From Clostridia bacterium (lineage in GTDB: Bacteria; Bacillota; Clostridia; Christensenellales; Aristaeellaceae): 64,000 nt of DNA. Positions 24,728 to 33,276 of the stretch are shown piece after piece. Position numbers and translations under genes: made by a program. The notes beneath the pieces were generated by a model. That model did not search any database. It had not been told where the DNA came from and worked only from the letters and a program-made list of their open reading frames with translations. The stretch lies in contig JAFRPG010000014.1 of assembly GCA_017429265.1 (NCBI GenBank), positions 1 through 64,000 of the forward strand, in the 5' to 3' direction. Every line of letters starts with the position of its first letter. Positions within the stretch are counted from its first letter, which is position 1.

Positions 24728-25519
24728 ATGCGCGTTGTCATTCAGGAGAATTATGCCAAGATGTGCAAGTGGGCGGCTGACTATATCGCGAACAAGATCC
24801 GCAGCCACAAGGAAGACCGTCCCTTTGTGCTGGGCCTGCCCACCGGTTCCAGCCCCATCGGCGTGTACAAGGAACTGGCCCGGATGAACCAGGCCGGCGA
24901 GCTCTCCTTCGCCAATGTCGTGACCTTCAACATGGATGAGTATCTCGGCCTGCCCCATGAGCATGACCAGAGCTACTGGTACTTCATGCACGACAACTTC
25001 TTCAACCACCTCGTGGACATGAAGCCCGAGAACATCAACATCCTCAACGGCATGACCGACGACCCCGAGGGCGAGTGTGCGCGCTATGAGGAGAAGATCG
25101 CTTCCTACGGCGGCATCGACCTGTTCATGGGCGGCATCGGCGTGGACGGCCACATCGCCTTCAACGAGCCCTACACCTCCCTGGCCTCCCGCACGGGCAT
25201 CCGCAACCTGACCACCGACACCCGCATCGTCAACAGCCGCTTCTTCGGCAACGATCCCGAGAAGGTCCCCGCTCAGGCCCTGTCCGTGGGCGTGGGCACC
25301 GTCACCGACTCGAAGGAAGTCCTGATCCTCATCAACGGCCACAACAAGGCCCGCGCCCTGGCCGCGACGGTCGAGGGCGGCGTGAGCCAGAAGTGGACCT
25401 GCTCCGCGCTCCAGATGCACAACGGCGCCATCATCGCCTGCGATGAGGCCGCCTGCGGCGAGCTGACCGTGGACACCTACAAGTACTTCCTCGACATCGA
25501 GAAGAAGGAGCGGCTGTAA
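24728..25519 (+). CDS. nagB: Glucosamine-6-phosphate deaminase/isomerase, probably acting in synthesis
   Basis: 263 residues, the usual length. It interconverts GlcN6P with fructose-6-phosphate plus ammonia in the cytosol. Typical motifs are [16 protein letters not shown] near residue 35–50, the catalytic Asp region [11 protein letters not shown] near 70, and [14 protein letters not shown] near 130–143, with the general-base His in [16 protein letters not shown] precedes the ATG. The reaction is reversible. Because the operon is headed by a GlcN6P-repressed ribozyme and followed by two UDP-GlcNAc pathway genes, I infer the amination direction, replacing GlmS. Its stop overlaps the next start (TAATG). 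Confidence 0.95.
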   Translation: MRVVIQENYAKMCKWAADYIANKIRSHKEDRPFVLGLPTGSSPIGVYKELARMNQAGELSFANVVTFNMDEYLGLPHEHDQSYWYFMHDNFFNHLVDMKPENINILNGMTDDPEGECARYEEKIASYGGIDLFMGGIGVDGHIAFNEPYTSLASRTGIRNLTTDTRIVNSRFFGNDPEKVPAQALSVGVGTVTDSKEVLILINGHNKARALAATVEGGVSQKWTCSALQMHNGAIIACDEAACGELTVDTYKYFLDIEKKERL

Positions 25520-26181
25520 TGTATACGATCAACGACCTGTACGATCTCGACCACACCCTCGCGAAGGATTACCTCGCACAGTTCACCTGGCCCTGGGAAG
25601 CCCTGAAGGGCATCAAGGACTTCATTCTGGCCCTGGGTCCGACCCTCGGCGAGGAGTATGAGGAGGTCTCCGAGCACGTCTGGGTGCACAAGACCGCGAA
25701 GGTCTTCCCCTCCGCGTACCTCGGCGCGCCCTGCATCATCGGCCCGAACACCGAGGTGCGGCACTGCGCCTTCATCCGCGGCAGCGCGCTGGTCGGCGCG
25801 GACTGCGTGGTGGGCAACAGCTGCGAGCTGAAGAACGTGATCCTCTTCGACCACGTGCAGACCCCCCACTACAACTACATCGGCGACTCGATCCTCGGCT
25901 ACTACAGCCACACCGGCGCAGGCTCCATCACCTCCAACGTGAAGAGCGACAAGAAGCTGGTGGTCGTCCACAACGGCACCGAGCAGATCGAGACCGGCCT
26001 GAAGAAGTTCGGCGCGATGATCGGCGACTATGTGGAAGTCGGCTGCAACAGCGTCCTGAACCCCGGCACCGTGATCGGCCGTCACAGCAATGTGTATCCC
26101 ACCTCCTGCGTCCGCGGCGTGGTGCCGGAGAACAGCATCTGGAAGAACAACGGCGTGATCGTGGAAAAGAGAGGAGAATAA
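25519..26181 (+). CDS. Left-handed beta-helix N-acetyltransferase, GlmU C-domain-like
   Basis: 220 residues. A helical start (1–50) precedes hexapeptide repeats from about 55 to 205 (VFPSAYLGAPCIIGPNTEV and onward). The segment PHYNYIGDSILG…HTGAGSITSN at 116–140 aligns with the catalytic region of the GlmU acetyltransferase half (GHLTYLGD…NIGAGTIT), and His117 sits at the catalytic histidine. No pyrophosphorylase domain is present. I infer that it acetylates GlcN-1-phosphate to GlcNAc-1-phosphate; a UTP-using partner must be elsewhere. It overlaps nagB by 1 nt and precedes glmM by 3 nt. Confidence 0.85.
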   Translation: MYTINDLYDLDHTLAKDYLAQFTWPWEALKGIKDFILALGPTLGEEYEEVSEHVWVHKTAKVFPSAYLGAPCIIGPNTEVRHCAFIRGSALVGADCVVGNSCELKNVILFDHVQTPHYNYIGDSILGYYSHTGAGSITSNVKSDKKLVVVHNGTEQIETGLKKFGAMIGDYVEVGCNSVLNPGTVIGRHSNVYPTSCVRGVVPENSIWKNNGVIVEKRGE

Positions 26182-26184
26182 GCG

Positions 26185-27531
26185 ATGGGCAAGTATTTCG
26201 GCACCGACGGCTTCCGCGGCGAGGCCAACAAGGATCTGACCTTTGAGCACGCGATCAAGATCGGCCGCTACCTCGGCTGGTACTACGGCGCCCGGCTGAA
26301 CCGCAAGGCCAAGGTGGTCATCGGCAAGGACACCCGGCGCTCCTCCTATATGTTCGAGTATGCGCTGTGCACGGGCCTCGTGGCTTCCGGCGCGGACGCC
26401 TACATCATGCACGTCACCACCACCCCCTCGGTCAGCTACATCGCCCGGGTGGATGACTTCGACTGCGGCATCATGATCTCCGCCTCCCACAACCCCTTCT
26501 ACGACAACGGCATCAAGGTGCTCAACGGCAACGGCGAGAAGATGGAGGAAGAGGTCCTGGAGAAGATCGAGGACTACATCGACGGCATCGGCGAGGTCCC
26601 CATGGCCGAGCGCGACAAGATCGGCAAGACTGTGGACTACGTGGCGGGCCGCAACCGCTACATCGGCCACCTGATCTCCCTGTCGAAGTACTCCTTCAAG
26701 GGCGTCAAGGTCGGCCTCGACGTGGCCAACGGCGCGTCCTGGCAGATCGCCCGCGCGGTCTTCGACGCTCTGGGCGCCAAGACCTATGTCATCAACGACA
26801 GCCCGGACGGCCTCAACATCAACACCAACTGCGGCTCCACGCACATCGAGTACCTGCAGAAGTTCGTCGTCGGCAACCAGCTGGACATCGGCTTTGCCTT
26901 CGACGGCGACGCGGACCGCTGCATCTGCGTGGACGAGAAGGGCAACGTGGTCACCGGCGACCATGTCCTGTACATCTATGGCCTGTACATGAAGGAGCGC
27001 GGAAAGCTCCTGAACAACAAGGTGGTCACCACCGTCATGTCCAACTTCGGCCTGTACAAGGCGCTGGACAAGGTGGGCATCGAGTACGACAAGACCAAGG
27101 TCGGCGACAAGTACGTCTACGAGAACATGGTCCAGACCGGCAACCGCATCGGCGGCGAGCAGTCCGGCCACATCATCTTCTCCAAGTATGAGACCACCGG
27201 CGACGGCATCGTGACCGCCCTCAAGCTGATGGAGGTCATGCTGGCCAAGGAGAAGCCGATGAGCGAGCTGGCGGCTCCTGTCGTCTTCTATCCGCAGGTG
27301 CTCAAGAACGTCCGCGTGAAGTCCAAGCCCGAGGCCCGGAACGATCCCGATGTCCAGGCCGCCGTGGACAAGGTGACCAAAGAGCTCGGCGACACCGGCC
27401 GCATCCTGGTGCGCGAGAGCGGCACCGAGCCCGTGATCCGCGTGATGGTCGAGGCCGAGAGCAACGAGATCTGCGAGAAGTATGTCGACGGCGTCATCGA
27501 CGTGATCCGCGCCAAGGGACATCTCGTGTGA
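26185..27531 (+). CDS. glmM: Phosphoglucosamine mutase
   Basis: 448 residues, the normal length. It converts GlcN6P to GlcN1P for cell-wall precursors. The phosphoserine loop is ISASHNPFYDNGIK with Ser101, the metal loop is DGDADR near 240, the sugar-recognition loop is GGEQSGH near 325, and the phosphate-binding loop RESGTEPVIRVMVE lies near the C-terminus. The start MGKYFGTDGFRGEAN is typical of GlmM. It is third in the ribozyme-led operon and ends at the terminator at 27557. Confidence 0.96.
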   Translation: MGKYFGTDGFRGEANKDLTFEHAIKIGRYLGWYYGARLNRKAKVVIGKDTRRSSYMFEYALCTGLVASGADAYIMHVTTTPSVSYIARVDDFDCGIMISASHNPFYDNGIKVLNGNGEKMEEEVLEKIEDYIDGIGEVPMAERDKIGKTVDYVAGRNRYIGHLISLSKYSFKGVKVGLDVANGASWQIARAVFDALGAKTYVINDSPDGLNINTNCGSTHIEYLQKFVVGNQLDIGFAFDGDADRCICVDEKGNVVTGDHVLYIYGLYMKERGKLLNNKVVTTVMSNFGLYKALDKVGIEYDKTKVGDKYVYENMVQTGNRIGGEQSGHIIFSKYETTGDGIVTALKLMEVMLAKEKPMSELAAPVVFYPQVLKNVRVKSKPEARNDPDVQAAVDKVTKELGDTGRILVRESGTEPVIRVMVEAESNEICEKYVDGVIDVIRAKGHLV

Positions 27532-27556
27532 CACAGCTTCCCCCGCCGGGGATTTG

Positions 27557-27594
27557 AAAAGGACCGCTGCCTGATGATTCGGCAGCGGTCCTTT
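27557..27594. terminator. Bidirectional intrinsic terminator
   Basis: AAAAGGACCGCTGCC (27557–27571) pairs with GGCAGCGGTCCTTT (27581–27594). It lies between glmM and the convergent LCP gene. Confidence 0.9.
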
Positions 27595-27601
27595 ATGGAG
27601 T

Positions 27602-28627
27602 TCAGTAGCAGAGATGCCCGATCACCCAGTCGAGGACGTCGGCGGGGTCCACGCGGCACTCCACATATTCGGTGAGGGGGTTGGTCGTGCGCACGCCGTC
27701 CAGGATATCGGGCTGACGGACGTTGTACGTCGCGGCCTTCTTGAGCTGATTGATGAACCAACCCTTGTTGGCCTCGCGGCCGCTGGTATCCATCATGTTG
27801 GTCAGCTCCATCATGCTGTCCACCAGCGTGTTCGCGAATGTACCGGAGGCACGGACCCGCTTCTGCACGGTCTTGGCCGCGGACTCCATGAAGATCTTCT
27901 GGCGCTGCATGCGGGAGTAGTTCTTGCCGTCGCCGACGCTCTTGCGGGCGTGGCAGAAGTCGAAGGCCTGCTCGTCGGTCAGCGTGATCGTGGCCCCGGC
28001 GACAAAATCCGCGTCCAGGTTCGTCATATCCTCGGGGATCGTGACCTCGACGCCGCCGAGCAGGTGGTTGATCCGGGAGATGCCGTCCATGTACATGGAC
28101 ACGGAGTGATCGATCCGGATGCCCCGCTCGCCGCCGAGGAACTCGGACACGGCGCGCACGGTGTTCATGTCGTTCTTGACCAGGTTGCTGCCGTAGGCGT
28201 GGGCAAGGCAGATCTGCATCTCCTTGCCGCCCGCGTCGCGGCCCGTGTCGCCGACGGTGTGCACGCGGGTCATCGTGTCGCGGTCGATCTGGAGCATGCT
28301 GACGGTCTCGTTCTGGTTGTCCACCACGAGCAGGAGGAGGAAGTCGGCCTGGCCGCCGTCCCTGAAGTTCGCGATGTTCTCCTCCGGGTTCTTGTCATGG
28401 CCGATCAGGAGGATGGTGTCCACGTCGCGGCGGAGGCGGTAGCCCACGCCGTCGCGGTAGAAGTCGGCGTTCATCTCCACGCTGTGGGCGGCGTTTGCCT
28501 TCGCCTCGTTCTCCTCGTCCTGCTGCCGCTCGAGCCGGTCCCAGACGATCAGTCCGGCGACGATCAGCACGGCGGCCGCGACCAGGGCGATCATCCCGTT
28601 CACGTGCTGCCGGTGTTTGTTCTTCAT
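27602..28627 (-). CDS. LytR-CpsA-Psr (LCP) family protein
   Basis: 341 residues from the ATG at 28627 with AGGAGGTG about 10 nt upstream. A short basic start and one membrane segment (about 12–32) put the domain outside. LCP features include ILLIGHDKN near 70, the Arg/Asp-rich LLLVVDNQNETVSMLQIDRDTM near 95–116, INHLLGGVEVTIPEDM and the Asp/Arg motif FCHARKS…NYSRMQRQK near 230. Family members attach teichoic acid or other polymers to peptidoglycan using lipid-linked donors. It reads convergent to the GlcNAc-precursor operon. Confidence 0.9.
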   Translation of the reverse strand: MKNKHRQHVNGMIALVAAAVLIVAGLIVWDRLERQQDEENEAKANAAHSVEMNADFYRDGVGYRLRRDVDTILLIGHDKNPEENIANFRDGGQADFLLLLVVDNQNETVSMLQIDRDTMTRVHTVGDTGRDAGGKEMQICLAHAYGSNLVKNDMNTVRAVSEFLGGERGIRIDHSVSMYMDGISRINHLLGGVEVTIPEDMTNLDADFVAGATITLTDEQAFDFCHARKSVGDGKNYSRMQRQKIFMESAAKTVQKRVRASGTFANTLVDSMMELTNMMDTSGREANKGWFINQLKKAATYNVRQPDILDGVRTTNPLTEYVECRVDPADVLDWVIGHLCY

Positions 28628-28688
28628 CCGTGTGACACCTCCTCGGGGGAGAAAATACGGCCGTGCCGCGAAAAAACAATTCCTTAGG

Positions 28689-28717
28689 ATTATAGCACGT
28701 TTTGACGCGCTTGACAA
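28689..28717 (-). promoter_or_regulatory. Promoter for the LCP gene
   Basis: On the minus strand, TTGTCA (28712–28717), a 17-bp spacer, TATAAT (28689–28694). The −35 shares five positions with the divergent glyQS −35. Confidence 0.8.
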
Positions 28718-28739
28718 ACCCCCGGAACGCGTTTATCAT
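28711..28739 (+). promoter_or_regulatory. Promoter for glyQS
   Basis: TTGACA (28711–28716), a 17-bp spacer, TATCAT (28734–28739). Confidence 0.75.
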
Positions 28740-28785
28740 AGAAAACGTATCCGGAAAAGCCATTCAGCAGATCGGAGGAATCAAC

Positions 28786-30165
28786 ATGGCGGAACTGACG
28801 ATGGACAAGCTCAAGGCCCTGTGCCAGAACAGGGGCTTTATCTTTGCGGGCAGCGAGATCTACGGCGGCCTGGCCAACACCTGGGATTACGGTCCCCTCG
28901 GCGTGGCGTTCAAGAACAACGTGAAAAAGGCCTGGTGGCAGAAGTTCGTCCAGGAGAGCAAGTACAACACGGGCCTGGACTGCGCGATCCTGATGAACCG
29001 CGAGGTCTGGGTGGCTTCCGGCCATGTGGGCGGCTTCAACGATCCGCTGATGGACTGCCGCGCCTGCAAGGCCCGCTTCCGCGCGGACAAGCTGATCGAG
29101 GACTTCACCGGCGGCGAGGAGACCGGCGACGGCTGGACCAACGATGAGCTCGAGAGCTACATCGCCTCCCACGACATCAAGTGCCCGGTCTGCGGCAAAA
29201 AGGACTTCACCGGCATCCGCCAGTTCAACCTGATGTTCAAGACCTATGCCGGCGTAACCGAGGACGCGACCAACGAGATCTATCTGCGCCCCGAGACCGC
29301 CCAGGGCATCTTCGTCAACTTCCAGAACGTGATGCGCACCACGCGCAAGAAGCTGCCCGCGGGCATCGCCCAGATCGGCAAGAGCTTCCGCAACGAGATC
29401 ACCCCTGGCAACTTCATCTTCCGTGTCCGCGAGTTTGAGCAGATGGAGCTGGAGTTCTTCTGCAAGCCCGGCGAGGACCTGGAGTGGTTCAACTACTGGC
29501 GTTCCTTCTGCCGCGACTGGCTGCTGAGCCTGGGCATCAAGGAGGAGAGACTCCGCCTGCGCGACCACGAGCCGGAGAAGCTGGCCTTCTACAGCAAGGC
29601 GACCACGGACTTCGAGTTCCTCTTCCCCTTCGGCTGGGGCGAGCTGTGGGGCGTGGCGGACCGCACCGACTACGACCTGACCCAGCACCAGAACCACTCC
29701 GGCAAGTCCATGGAGTACCTCGACCCGATGACCGGCGAGCGCTTCATCCCCTACTGCATCGAGCCCTCCCTCGGCGTGGACCGCGCCGTGCTGGCTTTCC
29801 TGTGCAACGCCTATGAGGAGGAAGAGCTCGAGGGCGGCGACGTGCGCAACGTGCTCCACCTGCACCCGGCCCTCGCGCCCTACAAGGCGGCCGTCCTGCC
29901 CCTGCAGAAGAACAAGCTCGGCGCCCTCGCGACCCAGATCTACGAGGATCTGTGCAAGTACTTCCCCGTGGAGTACGACGAGACCGGCTCCATCGGCAAG
30001 CGCTACCGCCGCCAGGACGAGATCGGCACGCCCTACGCTATCTGCGTGGACTTCGACACCGAGCCCACCGGCACGGTCACCATCCGCGACCGCGACACCA
30101 TGCAGCAGGAGCGCGTCCCCGTGGCCGAACTCCGCACCTGGCTCGAGGAAAAGATCCGCTTCTGA
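28786..30165 (+). CDS. glyQS: Glycyl-tRNA synthetase, homodimeric type
   Basis: 459 residues from the ATG at 28786 with GGAGGA 6–11 nt upstream. It charges tRNA-Gly. Class II features: [13 protein letters not shown] near residue 28, the zinc-type cysteines DCRACKARF and CPVCGKKDF, motif 2 around [26 protein letters not shown], and motif 3 in [13 protein letters not shown]. The C-terminal anticodon-binding domain has AVLPLQKNK and the typical [16 protein letters not shown]. This is the eukaryote/archaea-like alpha2 form. No T-box is visible in its short leader. Confidence 0.96.
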   Translation: MAELTMDKLKALCQNRGFIFAGSEIYGGLANTWDYGPLGVAFKNNVKKAWWQKFVQESKYNTGLDCAILMNREVWVASGHVGGFNDPLMDCRACKARFRADKLIEDFTGGEETGDGWTNDELESYIASHDIKCPVCGKKDFTGIRQFNLMFKTYAGVTEDATNEIYLRPETAQGIFVNFQNVMRTTRKKLPAGIAQIGKSFRNEITPGNFIFRVREFEQMELEFFCKPGEDLEWFNYWRSFCRDWLLSLGIKEERLRLRDHEPEKLAFYSKATTDFEFLFPFGWGELWGVADRTDYDLTQHQNHSGKSMEYLDPMTGERFIPYCIEPSLGVDRAVLAFLCNAYEEEELEGGDVRNVLHLHPALAPYKAAVLPLQKNKLGALATQIYEDLCKYFPVEYDETGSIGKRYRRQDEIGTPYAICVDFDTEPTGTVTIRDRDTMQQERVPVAELRTWLEEKIRF

Positions 30166-30188
30166 TCCGTTTTCCCGGCGGGAAACCC

Positions 30189-30264
30189 AAAAAGACGCCA
30201 AAAGTACGGCAAATGCGTTGACAAACAGCGCGTTTCAGGGTACAAACAGATTTGGCGTCTTTTT
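30189..30264 (+). terminator. Long-loop terminator of glyQS enclosing a promoter
   Basis: AAAAAGACGCCAAA (30189–30202) pairs with TTTGGCGTCTTTTT (30250–30263) across a loop of about 47 nt. The loop contains the next gene's promoter. Confidence 0.65.
30218..30246 (+). promoter_or_regulatory. Promoter for the esterase/ATP-grasp/GNAT operon
   Basis: TTGACA (30218–30223), a 17-bp spacer, TACAAA (30241–30246), inside the loop of the glyQS terminator. Confidence 0.65.
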
Positions 30265-30301
30265 TGTACGCCGAGACAGAGACGGAAGGAAAAGCGACAG
30301 G

Positions 30302-31054
30302 ATGGAAACCCAGTATTTCAACGAGTATTCCCCCGCCCTGGGGCACAACATGGAGGTCAAGGTCTGGGGTCACGCCGGGCGTCCGGTGCTCTATATCCCC
30401 TGCCAGAACGGCCGCTTCTTCGACTTCGAGAGCTTCCATATGAGCGACATCTGGGCGCCCTGGATCGACGCCGGGAAGGTCATGGTCTTCTCTATCGATA
30501 CCGTCGACCCCGAGACCTGGTCCGATCCCTGGGGCAACGCGGAGTGGCGCATCGCGCGCTATGAGCAGTGGATCAGCTTTATCACCGGGGAACTGGTCCC
30601 CTTCATGCGGGACATGGTCAACGCCCGCAACGGCTGGACGGGGTATCCCGGCATCATCGTCACCGGCTGCTCCCTCGGCGCGACCCACGCGGCAAACCTC
30701 TACTTCCGCTTCCCGGACCTCTTCGACGGCCTGCTCGCCCTCAGCGGCATCTACACCGCGAGCTACGGCTTCGGCACGTTCACAAACGAGGCCGTCTACC
30801 GCAACTCCCTCGTGGACTGCATGGCGAACATGCCCGCGGATCACCCCTACATCGAGGCCTACAACCGCCACCGCGGGATCATCGTCTGCGGCCAGGGGCC
30901 CTGGGAGGTCCCGGACACCACCCTGCGCCTGCGGGACATCTTCAACGAAAAAGGCATCCACGTCTGGGTCGACGTATGGGGCCACGACGTCCGCCACGAC
31001 TGGGACTGGTGGTACAGGCAGGCGGCCTACCACATCCCGCACCTGATCGACTGA
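30302..31054 (+). CDS. Esterase-like alpha/beta hydrolase
   Basis: 250 residues. The nucleophile elbow is TGCSLGA near residue 122 (Gly-x-Ser-x-Gly, with Cys in place of the first variable residue), and the catalytic-type His is in VWGHDVRHDW near the C-terminus, ahead of a conserved Trp/Asp cluster. This matches the putative esterase family related to esterase D. It has no signal peptide. It is the first gene of an operon with an ATP-grasp enzyme and an acetyltransferase, so it may act on the product of a ligase rather than on lipids. Confidence 0.82.
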   Translation: METQYFNEYSPALGHNMEVKVWGHAGRPVLYIPCQNGRFFDFESFHMSDIWAPWIDAGKVMVFSIDTVDPETWSDPWGNAEWRIARYEQWISFITGELVPFMRDMVNARNGWTGYPGIIVTGCSLGATHAANLYFRFPDLFDGLLALSGIYTASYGFGTFTNEAVYRNSLVDCMANMPADHPYIEAYNRHRGIIVCGQGPWEVPDTTLRLRDIFNEKGIHVWVDVWGHDVRHDWDWWYRQAAYHIPHLID

Positions 31055-31072
31055 CGGAAAGGAGCACCGGTC

Positions 31073-32257
31073 ATGCAGAATTTTGTCTTCCTCTCCCCCA
31101 ACTTTCCCGAAAACTACTGGATGTTCTGCCGTGAGCTGAAGAACAACGGGCTGCGCGTGCTGGGCATCGGCGACTGCCCGTACGAGAACCTGCGTCAGGA
31201 ACTCCGCGAGAGCCTCGACGAGTATTACAAGGTCTCCTCCCTGGAGAACTATGACGAGGTCTACCGCGGCGTCGCGTGGTTCATCCACCGCTACGGCCGC
31301 ATCGACTGGCTCGAGAGCAACAACGAATACTGGCTCGAGCGCGACGCCCAGCTGCGCCAGGACTTCCACATCACCTCAGGCTTCCGGCCGGAGGACATGG
31401 CCCGCGTCAAGTTCAAGAGCGGCATGAAGCCCTACTACCAGTCCGTCGGCATCCGCACGGCGCGCTATCATATCGTGGACGACTATGACGGCTGCATGGC
31501 CTTCATCTCCGAGGTCGGCTTCCCGGTCATCGTCAAGCCCGACAACGGCGTGGGCGCCTCCCACACCTACAAGCTGAAGAATGAGGACGACCTGGGCGGC
31601 TTCCTCGCCGAGAAGGACCCGGACGTCCGCTACATCATGGAGGAGTTCGTCACCGCCGAGGTCAACAGCTACGACGCCATCATCAACAGCGAGGGCGAAC
31701 CGATCTTCGAGACCGGCAACGTCTCCCCGATCTCGATCATGGACATCGTCAACGACAACGACAACTCCATCTACTACATCGTCAAGGATCTCGCTGACGA
31801 CGTGCGCGCGGCGGGCCGGGCCGCGGTGAAGGCCTTCGGCGTGCACAGCCGCTTCGTCCACTTCGAGTTCTTCCGCCTGACCTGCGACCAGCCCATGGGC
31901 AGCAAGGGCGACGTGGTGGCCCTCGAGGTCAACATGCGCCCCTGCGGCGGCTTCTCGCCCGACATGATGAACTACGCCAATTCCACCGACGTGTACAAGA
32001 TCTGGGCGGACATGATCGCCTTCGACACCTCCACCAAGCCCCTGGGCGAGCGCAGCTTCTGCGGCTTCGTCGGCCGGCGCGACGGCAAGGACTTCCAGGT
32101 CTCCGACGAGGAACTCTCCTGGCGCTATGCCTCTCAGCTGAAGATGGTCGGCCGCATCCCGGACGCCCTCTCCGGCGCGATGGGCAACCGGATGTTCATC
32201 GGCTGCTTCCCCACGGAGGAGGCCATGAACGCCTTCTACGCCGACGCGGTGCGCTGA
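31073..32257 (+). CDS. ATP-grasp domain carboxylate–amine ligase-like protein
   Basis: 394 residues, AAAGGAG before the ATG. The N-terminal Rossmann-like part (1–110, FVFLSPNFPENYWMFCREL) is followed by an ATP-grasp fold: FPVIVKPDNGVGASHTYKL (about 150–168, ATP-binding lysine), YIMEEFV near 190, and the metal-binding VALEVNMRPCGGFSPD near 285–300 with Glu and Asn. Enzymes with this plan join a carboxylate to an amine via an acyl phosphate, making dipeptides or modified amino acids. Substrates are not deducible. Flanked by an esterase and a GNAT gene. Confidence 0.88.
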   Translation: MQNFVFLSPNFPENYWMFCRELKNNGLRVLGIGDCPYENLRQELRESLDEYYKVSSLENYDEVYRGVAWFIHRYGRIDWLESNNEYWLERDAQLRQDFHITSGFRPEDMARVKFKSGMKPYYQSVGIRTARYHIVDDYDGCMAFISEVGFPVIVKPDNGVGASHTYKLKNEDDLGGFLAEKDPDVRYIMEEFVTAEVNSYDAIINSEGEPIFETGNVSPISIMDIVNDNDNSIYYIVKDLADDVRAAGRAAVKAFGVHSRFVHFEFFRLTCDQPMGSKGDVVALEVNMRPCGGFSPDMMNYANSTDVYKIWADMIAFDTSTKPLGERSFCGFVGRRDGKDFQVSDEELSWRYASQLKMVGRIPDALSGAMGNRMFIGCFPTEEAMNAFYADAVR

Positions 32258-32261
32258 CGGC

Positions 32262-32852
32262 ATGGCAGAGATCTCGGAGCTGACGCCGGAGGAGGTCCGC
32301 AGCGTCTACCGGACATATCTGGTGCACGACTTCCCGCGCAGCGAGCGCAAGACCCTGGGCATCATCGAGGCGGCCCTTGCCCGGAACGAATACCGCTGCT
32401 TCGGCCTGAAGGAAGGCACGGACATCCAGGCCTACGCCTTTCTGGTGACCCTGAAGCGCATCTGCCTCATCGACTACCTGGCCGTGCGCGGCGATCTGCG
32501 CGGGCAGGGCATCGGCAGCCGCTTTCTGGGCGCGCTGGGTGCCTCGGCCGCAGAACACACGGACTGCCTGCTGCTGGAGGTCGATGACCCGGATGCCGCC
32601 CCGGATGAGGCGGAGCGGGAGGTGCGGCTGAGGCGTCTCCACTTCTATCTCAAGAACGGCCTTCGCGACACCGGCGCCCGGAGCCTGGTCTTCGGCGTGC
32701 GCTTCCGCATCCTGGAGATCCCCGTCCCCGCGGCGCACACCCCGCAGGAAGCCCGCACCGTCTATGAGACGCTGTACCGCGCCATCCTCCCGGCGCCCCT
32801 TTACCGGCGCATGGTCCGGACTTCCCTCTCCGTGGATGATACGGGAACATGA
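32262..32852 (+). CDS. GNAT-family N-acetyltransferase
   Basis: 196 residues, starting 4 nt after the ATP-grasp gene. The acetyl-CoA binding motif A is LIDYLAVRGDLRGQGIGSRFLGAL near residue 67–90 (R-x-x-G-x-G/A pattern RGQGIG). The preceding part is typical of the first GNAT strands, and a long arm (YLKNGLRDTGARSLVFGVRFRILEIP) follows. It transfers an acetyl group to an amine, perhaps to the amide product or substrate of the ATP-grasp ligase upstream. The operon ends at the terminator at 32869. Confidence 0.85.
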   Translation: MAEISELTPEEVRSVYRTYLVHDFPRSERKTLGIIEAALARNEYRCFGLKEGTDIQAYAFLVTLKRICLIDYLAVRGDLRGQGIGSRFLGALGASAAEHTDCLLLEVDDPDAAPDEAEREVRLRRLHFYLKNGLRDTGARSLVFGVRFRILEIPVPAAHTPQEARTVYETLYRAILPAPLYRRMVRTSLSVDDTGT

Positions 32853-32868
32853 TCACCCTTGCGGCTGC

Positions 32869-32893
32869 AAAAGGAGCTTCGGCTCCTTTTTTT
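32869..32893 (+). terminator. UUCG-capped intrinsic terminator
   Basis: AAAAGGAGC-TTCG-GCTCC followed by a run of seven T. It abuts the left end of repeat copy C. Confidence 0.9.
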
Positions 32894-33168
32894 GCCTCTT
32901 CACGGAAAGTTCGGGAAAGCATATGGGAGGAGGGTCGCGCTCTGCGGAGCGCGCCAGGGGCTTTCCGATCGCCCCTGGACCCTTCGGGATCACCTCTTTC
33001 TTGTTTGGCATTGGGTAAAGTAATGCTGATATACGAACCTTACGATACCAAAGCCTACCATTAACGGGACGGCCCCGAAGGAGTCCAGAGGGCGATCGGA
33101 AAGCCCTCTGGTGCGCCCGCAGGCGCATCCCCTCTTCAACGGAGTTTCCTAACTAAACGTGAAGAGCC
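32894..33168 (+). repeat. Dispersed hairpin element, copy C (short form)
   Basis: About 275 bp and the best copy for defining the element. The left end GCCTCTTCACGGAAAGTTCG and right end TAAACGTGAAGAGCC are inverted repeats. The left module has CGCTCTGCGGAGCG, CCAGGGGC/GCCCCTGG and CCCTTCGGG; the right module has the inverted equivalents, with an intact CCAGAGGGC/GCCCTCTGG stem and no 67-bp insertion. Confidence 0.88.
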
Positions 33169-33276
33169 TTTTTTGCGCGGCGCGTTCCGTTCCGCGGCAA
33201 AGCGATGCGGAATCCCTCTTCCACGCAAAAACCGGCTGCCGTCGGACAGCCGGTCGTTTGGATCAGGGGAAGGAGA

